Origin: Bacteroidia bacterium
GTDB lineage: Bacteria; Bacteroidota; Bacteroidia; B-17B0; Aurantibacillaceae
Assembly (NCBI GenBank): GCA_018000995.1
Contig: JAGNIU010000006.1
Span: forward strand, 62,001-126,000
Length of the DNA: 64,000 nucleotides
Reading direction: 5' to 3'
Positions 44,101 through 52,300 of this stretch are shown here, in pieces. Numbering within the stretch: the first letter of the stretch is position 1; each line of letters begins with the position of its first letter. A program made the translations under genes and the position numbers. Under the pieces are notes generated by a model. It ran no database searches, had not been told where the DNA came from, and saw only the letters and a program-made list of their open reading frames with translations.

Positions 44101-47100
44101 TTCTCTGAGGTCCAGTTATCCAAGCAGTATGCAAAGAAGTGGCGGAATAAAATGTCTTTCGCTTCGAGATAGCAACCTGGAGTTGCAATCTCACCTTCCA
44201 TCATATCTAATGGTTCCTCATAGTAAAACAAATCATGAGCTTTGCTTTGAGCAAAGTTTGTTATTAAGGCTGAACCTGAAGAACGGCCTGCACGACCAAC
44301 TCGTTGTAAGAAATTTGATGTGAGAGGAGGAACAGAGTTATTTATTGCGGTGTTCAATGTTCCTATGTCGATACCCATTTCAAGTGTTGATGTGGCAACA
44401 ATTGTATTTAGGGAATTGAAGTTTGGTCTTTCTTTAAAATCAAATTCTTTTTGTTCTCTATCCTTCCGTTCTAGTATCCCAGTATGTTCTGCCGAATAAA
44501 TTCTTGGCGAACGATTACGATTATAAACTAACTGGTAATAGTTGGGCTTTGTTTTAGGTGAGGGCTTATATGAACCAGTTTTGCATGTGTAGTCAAGGCA
44601 ATTTGTTAATGATGTTAATACATCCGAATCAGCCACACTTAATGAAGATGCACAAACATCGCACTCATGACGCTTAACCTTATTCTCAACCAAAATTACG
44701 GCTGGAATTATTGCATAATTATAGTTTTCTTCTGTTCCTGCCTTATTCATAATGCCGACTTTCACGAAAACCTCGAATAATTTTTCATAAAAGTCATTTA
44801 TTATGGCATGATGCGGGGAGGCGAGTATAAAAGATTTCAAGAAATAACTTCGATACCAATTATTAGTTTTGGTAAATGTTGTATCAAGCAGGCCTCTTCC
44901 GTGAGGTTCTGTTGTAAGTAATTTGGGAAGTCTTGTTCGAGCACCAAAGAAACGATTCAGGAAGTGTCTGTTATCTCGCATCCAATTTAAATCCCAAAGT
45001 TGCAATCCATTTTCTCTGAACTTGCTTAAGTATTCATTATCTACGCCTCCTCTGGTTCTTACTCGATGCAGTATTCCATTTATAAAAGGCAAAAATAACA
45101 CTTCAATAATCGGTGAAAGATTGTTTTGAAGCAACCACTCTTTCATTTCTGGGAAAACTGCTTTTAGTTTTTCTTCATCAAACTTAATCGCAGAAGCTCC
45201 TGATTTTTCAAGCGTTCTTCCTAAGATTGCGTTGAAGCCAAATTCAACTGAGGTCTCCCAACGCATACGCTCATCGAATTCCTTTTTGAATTCAGGTGTA
45301 AAATTATTTCCAGTTCGATAATCTGTATTAATATCTGCCTTGCTTTTAAAATCGGCTGGGAAGAAGCGGTAATAGTAGGCCTGCTCGTTATTCCCGCCAG
45401 ACTCATCTGAATTTGCTTTCCAATATTTAATAAATTCCTCTTGCAGCTGGGCCAGGTTGATTTGTGGTCCGCAGTTATTTATCACCTTTTGTAAGGATGA
45501 ACGGAATGTGAAGCGGTAATTTCGAGCTTCAATAAACCCTGCCTGGTGAGCTGCATCCTGAACACTATTCGTGAATGCAAGTATCTTTCTATATTTCTCC
45601 GTTCGTGGGTCAAGGTCTGATGCCAATACCTGGCTTACAGTAATGGAAGAAAGTGTTGCTATCCTTGTACCAATAATACCTAATGTATTTTCCGTATTAC
45701 ACTCAGGGCAAACATGTCGGCTCTTTGCATCGGTGACTTTACGAACCGCATGTATTTTGAAAGCTTCTTTGCCACCTTTTTCTAATATGGTTAAATCGAC
45801 TGGATGTAAAAAATCGTCAATGGTATTTGTTGGTTCATACTCCTCGATATGCTGGTGATTTGGAGTGTTAACCAAATAAATGTTTTTGTGATTGCTGAAA
45901 AAATACTCGTACACCTTGTTTGGTTCAGAATCAAAGTGATTTTTGTTGTCATCTTTAATTCCAAGCCAACCGCTTGCTCCACACTCTCGACAATAATACG
46001 AGGGTAGGGCCTTTGGTTCATACTTATCACCAACTTTATCTTTCCAGGTAAATAATGGTTGTTCGTTTAACTCACGTAAAACACCACTGAGTTCACGAAC
46101 CCACATTTGTATTTGCAAATACAGGAAAGGAAACTTTCTTCCTTCCCCAACTTTTGCTTCAGCGATTAATGCAAGGATAGAATTAATAACTTCTTCTCTA
46201 GGATTCAATTCGTTTTCCTGGTCCCATTCTGGTAATCTCCTGAACTCCTCATTGCAGTCGGCAAGCTCTTTTAGTAAAACACCCAGTGCTTTGATATTTT
46301 TACTTGTTAACGAAATTAAATCCTTAACAAGTTTAAGCTTCTTCAATTCCACGCCTAGTGATACTGACTCAATTGTTTCGGGCAATTGCCATAAACGTTT
46401 TTGTCTCTTGATATAATCAATGTAAGTTTCATTTTCCTTTAAACGACTTTCCAATAAACCAATTTGACGGGGAATATACTTGTCAAGCGAATCATTTGAC
46501 AAATCAAAAAAAGCATCAACTTCTAAACGATTTTCTGTGATTATTGATTCCTCATCGAATTCTTCACCAAATACTTTTTCAGCATATGTAGTAAGTAGTT
46601 TTTTCGAGTCAGCTCCAGAGCCAATGGTTGCAGAAGTTCCAATTGCACATAATTGACCTTTAGGAATGGTCAACTTAAGTTTTAGCCTGCGAATAAGATT
46701 TGCCACATCAGTTCCCTGAGCTCCGTCATAAGTGTGCAATTCATCAAGTACAAGAAATTGCAGCAATGATGAATCTTCCAAATTAAAATTCCAAAGGTTA
46801 TGATAGTTGTTACGCATTAAAGCGTAATCCAACATTTTAAAGTTGGTTAATAAAATATCTGGTGGGCTGTCAACAATGCTATCTCGATTTTCGATAACAT
46901 GATTTTCACCCATTTCTTTCGGGTATTTCTTTTTATCTTTTCCCTCTCCAATAAATAAACCTGCGGTTACTTTTCCTTTTATTCTACTATCGCTCCAAAT
47001 TGCTTCTGCCAGACGTTTAGCCTGGTCAGATGCAAGAGCGTTCATTGGATAAAGAATAATTACTTTGATGCCGCTTCGATTCAAATTTTTGTAACAGTAA

Positions 47101-47450
47101 TCAAGAATAGGGTATTGGAAACATTCTGTTTTACCAGAAGAAGTACCAGTTGTGATTAATGTTGCTTGAGGTTTGTGACCTACTTCTGTATTTAATCTTT
47201 GGAATGCTTTATACTGATGGTGATACGGAGGAAAATTGGGTTTTATATCGAGCGGAATAATCTCTGATTGTGTTGCGGTTACAAAAGGGAGTTTTAATGA
47301 AACATACGGCCCTTTAAATATTCCTTCTTCATTGTTGTTTATGAAATTATAAAATGCTTCATGCACTAACTTATCCTTAAAGCTAAATGTAGCTTTAAGA
47401 TATTCAAGTATTGAATGTTTAACCTCGTATGCCTGCTGTAATGGTAACAT
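41136..47450 (-). CDS. Giant DEAD/DEAH helicase with DUF1998 and nuclease-like C-terminus (DrmA-DrmB/DruE-like)
   Basis: 2104 aa. SF2 helicase core: motif I TGTSSGKT (101-108), Ib YPMNALASDQ, II DELH (236-239), III SAT (273-275), V ATSTLEMGID and VI QRVGRAGR (about 1050). Zinc-like CxxC pairs occur near 480, 590, 930 and 1340. A DUF1998 module follows (IHDNIPGGTGY about 1585, then CGCQYKGKDGCYRC about 1620). The last 500 residues contain TDFYI (D1751) and YLDGYTFH (D1783, H1788) followed by NDLQKR, a DUF559/Vsr-like endonuclease pattern. DISARM encodes the helicase and DUF1998 parts separately as DrmA and DrmB; Druantia DruE combines them. The gene is 2 bases after the methylase gene. Confidence 0.85.
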   Translation of the reverse strand: MLPLQQAYEVKHSILEYLKATFSFKDKLVHEAFYNFINNNEEGIFKGPYVSLKLPFVTATQSEIIPLDIKPNFPPYHHQYKAFQRLNTEVGHKPQATLITTGTSSGKTECFQYPILDYCYKNLNRSGIKVIILYPMNALASDQAKRLAEAIWSDSRIKGKVTAGLFIGEGKDKKKYPKEMGENHVIENRDSIVDSPPDILLTNFKMLDYALMRNNYHNLWNFNLEDSSLLQFLVLDELHTYDGAQGTDVANLIRRLKLKLTIPKGQLCAIGTSATIGSGADSKKLLTTYAEKVFGEEFDEESIITENRLEVDAFFDLSNDSLDKYIPRQIGLLESRLKENETYIDYIKRQKRLWQLPETIESVSLGVELKKLKLVKDLISLTSKNIKALGVLLKELADCNEEFRRLPEWDQENELNPREEVINSILALIAEAKVGEGRKFPFLYLQIQMWVRELSGVLRELNEQPLFTWKDKVGDKYEPKALPSYYCRECGASGWLGIKDDNKNHFDSEPNKVYEYFFSNHKNIYLVNTPNHQHIEEYEPTNTIDDFLHPVDLTILEKGGKEAFKIHAVRKVTDAKSRHVCPECNTENTLGIIGTRIATLSSITVSQVLASDLDPRTEKYRKILAFTNSVQDAAHQAGFIEARNYRFTFRSSLQKVINNCGPQINLAQLQEEFIKYWKANSDESGGNNEQAYYYRFFPADFKSKADINTDYRTGNNFTPEFKKEFDERMRWETSVEFGFNAILGRTLEKSGASAIKFDEEKLKAVFPEMKEWLLQNNLSPIIEVLFLPFINGILHRVRTRGGVDNEYLSKFRENGLQLWDLNWMRDNRHFLNRFFGARTRLPKLLTTEPHGRGLLDTTFTKTNNWYRSYFLKSFILASPHHAIINDFYEKLFEVFVKVGIMNKAGTEENYNYAIIPAVILVENKVKRHECDVCASSLSVADSDVLTSLTNCLDYTCKTGSYKPSPKTKPNYYQLVYNRNRSPRIYSAEHTGILERKDREQKEFDFKERPNFNSLNTIVATSTLEMGIDIGTLNTAINNSVPPLTSNFLQRVGRAGRSSGSALITNFAQSKAHDLFYYEEPLDMMEGEIATPGCYLEAKDILFRHFFAYCLDNWTSENPRNHSIPGRLISLRLLNTDLSSPDFLSNRIISFVKANESRLLNRFIDFYTPDLEDTKVLDNLRSILGDESFYSRIKLVFVKIKKEYEYIHEKRKEIDNIIKSNNLPETDEERKILEGEKKALWGLKRLIDKRSVLEHLTNVGLLPNYAFPETGVTLNAWVKSNPAKASANIPTDKQFEIVRSSSVAIREFAPDNHFYSQGFKFAISGLNTFDWKDPGTLLRKRFCSNCDHIADSAVSTESFCPKCGDSSWSSAKNQHIFVRINSVKSVNTREKSTLDDSSDERKANLYKVSKHVKFDYNTFQGAWGMKDIPFGIEYVKNVDITEVNLGLSSAADANKITINQHEDIPYHGFVTCKYCGKSTSSPHRARFDKNFKFHFGYCKHKDKLYDGKSDEIFEEVYLFKEIKTEALKVLLPVQDLESESQVNMFKAGLELGLKKYYKGNPQHLSFINYSEFNAKNSRFDKYLVIHDNIPGGTGYLEKLFNPIEFTEVITKAYHAIKDCGCQYKGKDGCYRCIFTYSNQHIQDELSRTWAEKLFKKIVDKSSAWENYTSGLGSLSGNGQIEESELEERFIRSLKNFVLAKTDSGFHFEEFIQEGIVNYKFKVTSGELGYSYVIRPQFELGPAEGVKYKTRTDFYITLVAVERNGIAVTDEAVLSYAKGIAIYLDGYTFHATKENNRFYNDLQKRIAIIESGNKISWTLSWSDVERFDAPEKENDAESKQFKRDNLFLDRTKYKSTISKYEVVPYWKSYKSSLFEKKNSFERLIWVLCNPLEESNKEPKIGLLLSLFQSNFANPSVDEVDIEKTLSSSTKLDNGMQAKIKSQGKFYVFPELFSGADFATLKIAIKVLDLDVKASLWINQVNGNLEKNKWENFWQLYNLIQANSILKTEIATEEQSQDTQDDNKYDCLQYHDKSVHQIVKQLIDKNIFFKKEGGFFIEHNGVFAEAMLGFENKKIFISPQSEADKKLFELAGYSEIKLEDFNIKDIT

Positions 47451-47452
47451 AA

Positions 47453-50400
47453 TTATTTGTCCTTAAGCTTTTTTTCAAAGTGCTTCCAAGCGTTTGTGTA
47501 ATCCTCAACTCTGTTATATTTAGAAAATGGTGCGACAAAAGTGATTTCCTTGCCATTAAATTGCTCGCTTTCTGTTATTTTATAAGTGTATTTTTCTCCT
47601 GCTTTTAAACATTTGATTTGTTCTAACTCAGTTCTTGTAACTCCAACCCCTCTTAGTGTCTTACTGCTTGGTGTAAACACAATTTTCCCACTTGTATCGT
47701 ACCAAGTATCATCTTCGAACTTTTTCAATATTGAAAAATTAAGAAGATAAATTTGTACTAGCTCTTCAAGCGTTAAACCAAAATTCATAGCAACCAATAC
47801 ATCAATCTCAACCAATGCTTGTCTTCTCGTTAATAGATTTCGAAATGGAGTTGATGCAGTCCAGTTCTTCGAAACATTGGAAATATCTTCCAAGCCAGAT
47901 TTCTCACACGACCATGAATCCTTAATAAATTCATCCTTAAATAATTCTTCCCAATAAGGAGCGTAGCACTTTTGAATACAATTAAGCCTTAGAACACGTA
48001 AGAATATTTCCGATTTAAATTTCGATTCTATTTTAAACGGTAATGGGTCAATTCTGCTACCGTAAATATTTGGGGAGCCAATAGTTTTAATACAAAAATC
48101 GTAAAGAATAGAAGTGGTCAAACTTAATATGTTGTTTAGAATTTCAAAATCCTTATGAAATGCAGAAAGAATCGAATTTATATGCCCCATCTTTGGAGCT
48201 AATAGCGCTGGTTGTAAGGTCCTCTCACCATCAACGTCAACCATCTTTCGAAAACCAACTCTAAAGGAATTTATTTCCTTTGATTCAAATGGAAATTTCT
48301 TTCCAGGAATTAGGTTCGTTCTTGGAAGAGTCAAATCCTCGTTTAACAGTAAGTCATTAAAATCATAATCTGAACCTTCTTTACTTACAATCTGTGGCGA
48401 TTTAAAAAGTGGATAGGAAACAGAAATCATTGGTCCCGTAAGTACGAGCTCATATTTATTTATATCGGGTGAAATTGTTTTTCTTTCAAGTTCGTCTTCG
48501 GAAATTGAAGATGTTTCATGAAAACCCTCGCTATAGTTAACGCCCTTGTCAGATATTCGTTCTTTAGTTTCACTAAGTTTTTTCAAGACTTGAATTACTT
48601 CACTAGATTGAATGTTTACGAGCTTAACTACCTTGTAGGATTCTCCTTTTTCAAAAAGGTCTGCAAGGAGTTGAAGTGATTCTTCATTGTGCTTTATTAG
48701 TCTATTTACATTTCCTTTTAAATTCCATATCCAATCACCTTCTGTGTTTTTTACAATTATTGCGTTATCAACTGTTAGACTAAAAGTTGTTTCAAATACT
48801 TCTATCTGATTTGGGTGCAACAAATTGCTAATTGAAATAAATGAAATATTTTCATTTCTCTTGCCGTATACATTAACTCCATAATCTAATCTGTGGTGAA
48901 CCTCCTGAAATAACTTAAGTATATTTTTAAAATGGAAATGATATTTTAATCTATCATAAATATCTTTTCTAAGAGCTTGCCCGTTTGAATCTTCATATAC
49001 ACTCTCAGGATGAATTAATCCCATCCATCCATTGGGACCTAAAAGGTCAAACCCATTTACTAAAATACATTTGTAAAGATTTGTTTGTTGCCCTAAAAGA
49101 GTAGAATATGAATGTGTGCCATTCATGAATGATGCTGTGCAGCTTGTCTCAATTATTTCTTGTTCATATAAATTCTTTAATCCCTTATCAGAGAAAAAGC
49201 CAGTTTTCAAATTTCGAATTTGTGGAGCAGAAACACTTCTAATTGCAATTTCTGGAAATTTCTCTGATAAAATTCCTTTCTCTTCGAATGCTACTTTTAA
49301 CCAAGGGGGATTCCCCGCCATTAAATCAAAACCACCTCTTTCCCAAAAGACTTCTAGAAATTCTAGTTGTGGATGAAAGAAGAAATACTTCTTTGACAAC
49401 TCAGCAACAATTTTCAGCCTTTGATTTTCATCAAATAAGTCTTTCCTTTCCGCATATTCAACAACTGCTGCTTCAAACACCTTTGGTGCGTCATCAGTTT
49501 CCTCTCCTAAGGCAAGCTGTTCACCACCTGTATAAAATAATTTTTCTTGTAAACCAGCTTGTATCTTCTCTTCTGTTTCATTTGAAACAATTTTATCAAT
49601 ATCTAATTGCAAAATATTACCAATATCACTCCAGTATTGAGCTCTATTTGGTAATTCATCGGCTTGGCGTACATCCCAAAACCAAAGACTGCACCAGTAA
49701 TCCATTACCATTTTCAACTTGAAATATGGTGCGCTATGTCTATTTCTTTGGTCAGCAAGTTTTTCCTTCTCATCATAGCTTTGCATTTGCAATATACCTT
49801 GCTCGTTCTTTTTTGTTGCCCCAAAAATGTTTTGTCTTGAACCCGTTTGTAAATTGATATTGCGTTGAAAACGGTAATACTCCGCAAGCAGTTCATCAAT
49901 AGTATTGGAAATTACTTTTACCCTTTCAAATTCAGTTTTTGTTAGTGGCTTAATCCATTCTTTCTTCCAAGTTGCAACACCTTTTGTAAAAAGGGAGTTT
50001 TCTTCCTTTAATAATTTAATACCAGCAGAAGCAACCATGCTCTTGTCAGGCAGCAGAAAGTGGTAAACCTCATTTTGTTTCCGATTTGTTTTAATTTTAT
50101 CGAAATCGGAATTAGGTTTAAACTCCAATTGGCGTGGGGCTTTTTCCCACCATTCTTTTTTTGCAAGTGCTTTTTTGTCTTTTCCTTTTCCAGATTTAAT
50201 CACTTCGTACTCTTCAATTAAATCCTTCTCTGCATAAACTTTTAACCAAGCACCCACTACGGCATTTCCAACGCAAATACGGTTACTGAAAAAAGGTGTT
50301 TCCATATCCCTATGGATTACGTTTAGCCACAAGGATAATTTCCCTAATTCAATTGCTGTTGGATTTAAATCGACACCATAAACATTGTGAGTTGCTATAT

Positions 50401-52294
50401 ACGCTTTTACTTTTTGTAATTCTTCTTTGTATTGGTCTGGTTCAATTTTCCATTCCTTTCTTCCAGAGTCACGCAATTCTTTTTGACGATAGCTTGTATA
50501 GGCTTCGGCCAACTGGTTAATCATTTCGTTATGGAATGCTGCTGCACCCATTGCAGGCTCCAACAATTTCAAGTCAAGTAATTCCTGCGCCTTCATTTCG
50601 CCTTTCTCTAGTTTTTCGAGAATGGGTTTGAGTGTGTATTTAACAGTACAACGAGTTAAAACCTCTGGAGTATAATATGAAGCTGATTTTTGTCGGTCAC
50701 GTCCACTCAGGCGATAAACAAAAGTTCCTTTTTTAAGAATTACATCCTGATGATTTTCATCTTTTAATATTTCATCTTCTTTAAAGTCATCTCTTCTACT
50801 CCGAGGAACCAGATACGTTCCATCTTCTGGTTTGTCCTTTTTGTGAACCTCAATGTAATCTTGCTCAGCATAAAAACCACGGTAAGCCAGTAAACTTTCA
50901 TAAACACTTCCTAATTGGTTAATTCCAAGGTTTGCATAAGAGATTCTTCCTCTAGCTTTATTGCGTTGCTGTTTTGAAAGCGAAAGGCGGCAAATAATAT
51001 CTTGCCAAACCTTATTTCGGAATTTTACTTTGTGTAAATGGTGCAGCTTTCGGTCATCAAAAATTGGTGAGTCAATGTGTCGAACTTTGAAACTCTTGTT
51101 GTGTCCATTTTCCTTTTCACGATAACCAGAACTCAAGACATGAAACAATTTACTCAATGATTCATGAAAGAATTCTCCGTTCAAACTGTTTTCAGAATAC
51201 AATGGAACCTGCTCAAGGTCCCTCAGCATTTCTAATGAATATCCCTTATTGTAAGTGGAGTCATTGCTTGGTAAAATATCTAAGTCTTCACGGCTTTCTG
51301 CATAGAATATAAAAAGAAGGCGGTAAATAATTCTTAAGCAATCATCCTTAATTTCTTGCTCAAATTTATCATCGGTTTCATCAAAGTCTTCATGCTTTTT
51401 TTCCTTTAGGTAGAATAGCGCTTCATTGGCCAGGGCTTCTACAGCATGAATAATGCCTTCCTTTAGGTCTTTCGTGACCTCGTAGGCGCTTTTGTGACTG
51501 TCCTCGTCCAATTGGTCCAAAAGAACCATATTGCTATCTGGAGCCAGCGTTTCCTTTCCTACAAGAAAATAGAATAAAGCGTAATAGTTTGCGTTGCGGT
51601 TTGCCGTTGCTTCAGAGAAAAGCTCCTCCAGTTCGAACTGCAAGTAACTCCCTCGGAACCATTTTTCTTGTTCAAGTAAAAATAATCCATTACCTGCAAG
51701 CAATAAAATATACTTCGGTCTTTGATGCGGCTCCAATAAAAACAGTTGTGAAACGGCTTTATTAATAATTACAGGGGATATTTTTTGGTCCTTTGGAGTC
51801 GTAAAAACCCTTTCCCATTGTAAACGGTGATATTTTTGAGCAGGGTTTGCCTGTTCTTCATCCTCCACATTATATCGCTGCTCAAATAAACCATCTGGCT
51901 CATTATCGTCCTCTTTAATGAGAGACTGCATTTCCATTACCATCAAATGAGGTTGGTCTCCACGGTAAAGAATATGCCTTACTGGAATTACTTGCTCTTC
52001 GGTGAAATGAAAAAGATGGTCGTATTGCGTGTGTGCAGCATCATAACCTAATGCACTTAAAAGATGTGTATGGAATTGATGCGTTTCGAATATTTTATCT
52101 TTCGTTCTGAGCCTCCCTTCAATGTAAAGCTCTTTGTATCGGAAAAACTTTTCCTTTAGTGGAGTAATTTTTTTATTGAATTCCTTTACGTCTTCTGCAT
52201 TGTATCCTGTTTTGGATAACACTTTTGATGTAAAGTCCTCATCAAAATAATTTGAAGAAAAATAATCACCTGTATTTCGTATAAACTTTAACAT
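47453..52294 (-). CDS. Large Eco57I/PglX-like N6-adenine DNA methyltransferase (DrmMI-like)
   Basis: 1613 aa. SAM-binding motif I is LLEPAMGAAAF near residue 580, followed by VYGVDLNPTAIELGKLSLW; catalytic motif IV is AGNPPWLKVAFEEKG near 995. The gap of more than 400 residues between them is long. The last 400 residues are probably target recognition. The N-terminal 300 residues contain HLMVMEMQSLIKE, where a type IIG nuclease would have ExK; the Lys is missing, so I see no working nuclease. The role would be marking host DNA with N6-methyladenine, as PglX in BREX or DrmMI in class 1 DISARM. The gene lies 6 bases after the SNF2 gene. Confidence 0.87.
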   Translation of the reverse strand: MLKFIRNTGDYFSSNYFDEDFTSKVLSKTGYNAEDVKEFNKKITPLKEKFFRYKELYIEGRLRTKDKIFETHQFHTHLLSALGYDAAHTQYDHLFHFTEEQVIPVRHILYRGDQPHLMVMEMQSLIKEDDNEPDGLFEQRYNVEDEEQANPAQKYHRLQWERVFTTPKDQKISPVIINKAVSQLFLLEPHQRPKYILLLAGNGLFLLEQEKWFRGSYLQFELEELFSEATANRNANYYALFYFLVGKETLAPDSNMVLLDQLDEDSHKSAYEVTKDLKEGIIHAVEALANEALFYLKEKKHEDFDETDDKFEQEIKDDCLRIIYRLLFIFYAESREDLDILPSNDSTYNKGYSLEMLRDLEQVPLYSENSLNGEFFHESLSKLFHVLSSGYREKENGHNKSFKVRHIDSPIFDDRKLHHLHKVKFRNKVWQDIICRLSLSKQQRNKARGRISYANLGINQLGSVYESLLAYRGFYAEQDYIEVHKKDKPEDGTYLVPRSRRDDFKEDEILKDENHQDVILKKGTFVYRLSGRDRQKSASYYTPEVLTRCTVKYTLKPILEKLEKGEMKAQELLDLKLLEPAMGAAAFHNEMINQLAEAYTSYRQKELRDSGRKEWKIEPDQYKEELQKVKAYIATHNVYGVDLNPTAIELGKLSLWLNVIHRDMETPFFSNRICVGNAVVGAWLKVYAEKDLIEEYEVIKSGKGKDKKALAKKEWWEKAPRQLEFKPNSDFDKIKTNRKQNEVYHFLLPDKSMVASAGIKLLKEENSLFTKGVATWKKEWIKPLTKTEFERVKVISNTIDELLAEYYRFQRNINLQTGSRQNIFGATKKNEQGILQMQSYDEKEKLADQRNRHSAPYFKLKMVMDYWCSLWFWDVRQADELPNRAQYWSDIGNILQLDIDKIVSNETEEKIQAGLQEKLFYTGGEQLALGEETDDAPKVFEAAVVEYAERKDLFDENQRLKIVAELSKKYFFFHPQLEFLEVFWERGGFDLMAGNPPWLKVAFEEKGILSEKFPEIAIRSVSAPQIRNLKTGFFSDKGLKNLYEQEIIETSCTASFMNGTHSYSTLLGQQTNLYKCILVNGFDLLGPNGWMGLIHPESVYEDSNGQALRKDIYDRLKYHFHFKNILKLFQEVHHRLDYGVNVYGKRNENISFISISNLLHPNQIEVFETTFSLTVDNAIIVKNTEGDWIWNLKGNVNRLIKHNEESLQLLADLFEKGESYKVVKLVNIQSSEVIQVLKKLSETKERISDKGVNYSEGFHETSSISEDELERKTISPDINKYELVLTGPMISVSYPLFKSPQIVSKEGSDYDFNDLLLNEDLTLPRTNLIPGKKFPFESKEINSFRVGFRKMVDVDGERTLQPALLAPKMGHINSILSAFHKDFEILNNILSLTTSILYDFCIKTIGSPNIYGSRIDPLPFKIESKFKSEIFLRVLRLNCIQKCYAPYWEELFKDEFIKDSWSCEKSGLEDISNVSKNWTASTPFRNLLTRRQALVEIDVLVAMNFGLTLEELVQIYLLNFSILKKFEDDTWYDTSGKIVFTPSSKTLRGVGVTRTELEQIKCLKAGEKYTYKITESEQFNGKEITFVAPFSKYNRVEDYTNAWKHFEKKLKDK

Positions 52295-52300
52295 TCCTAA

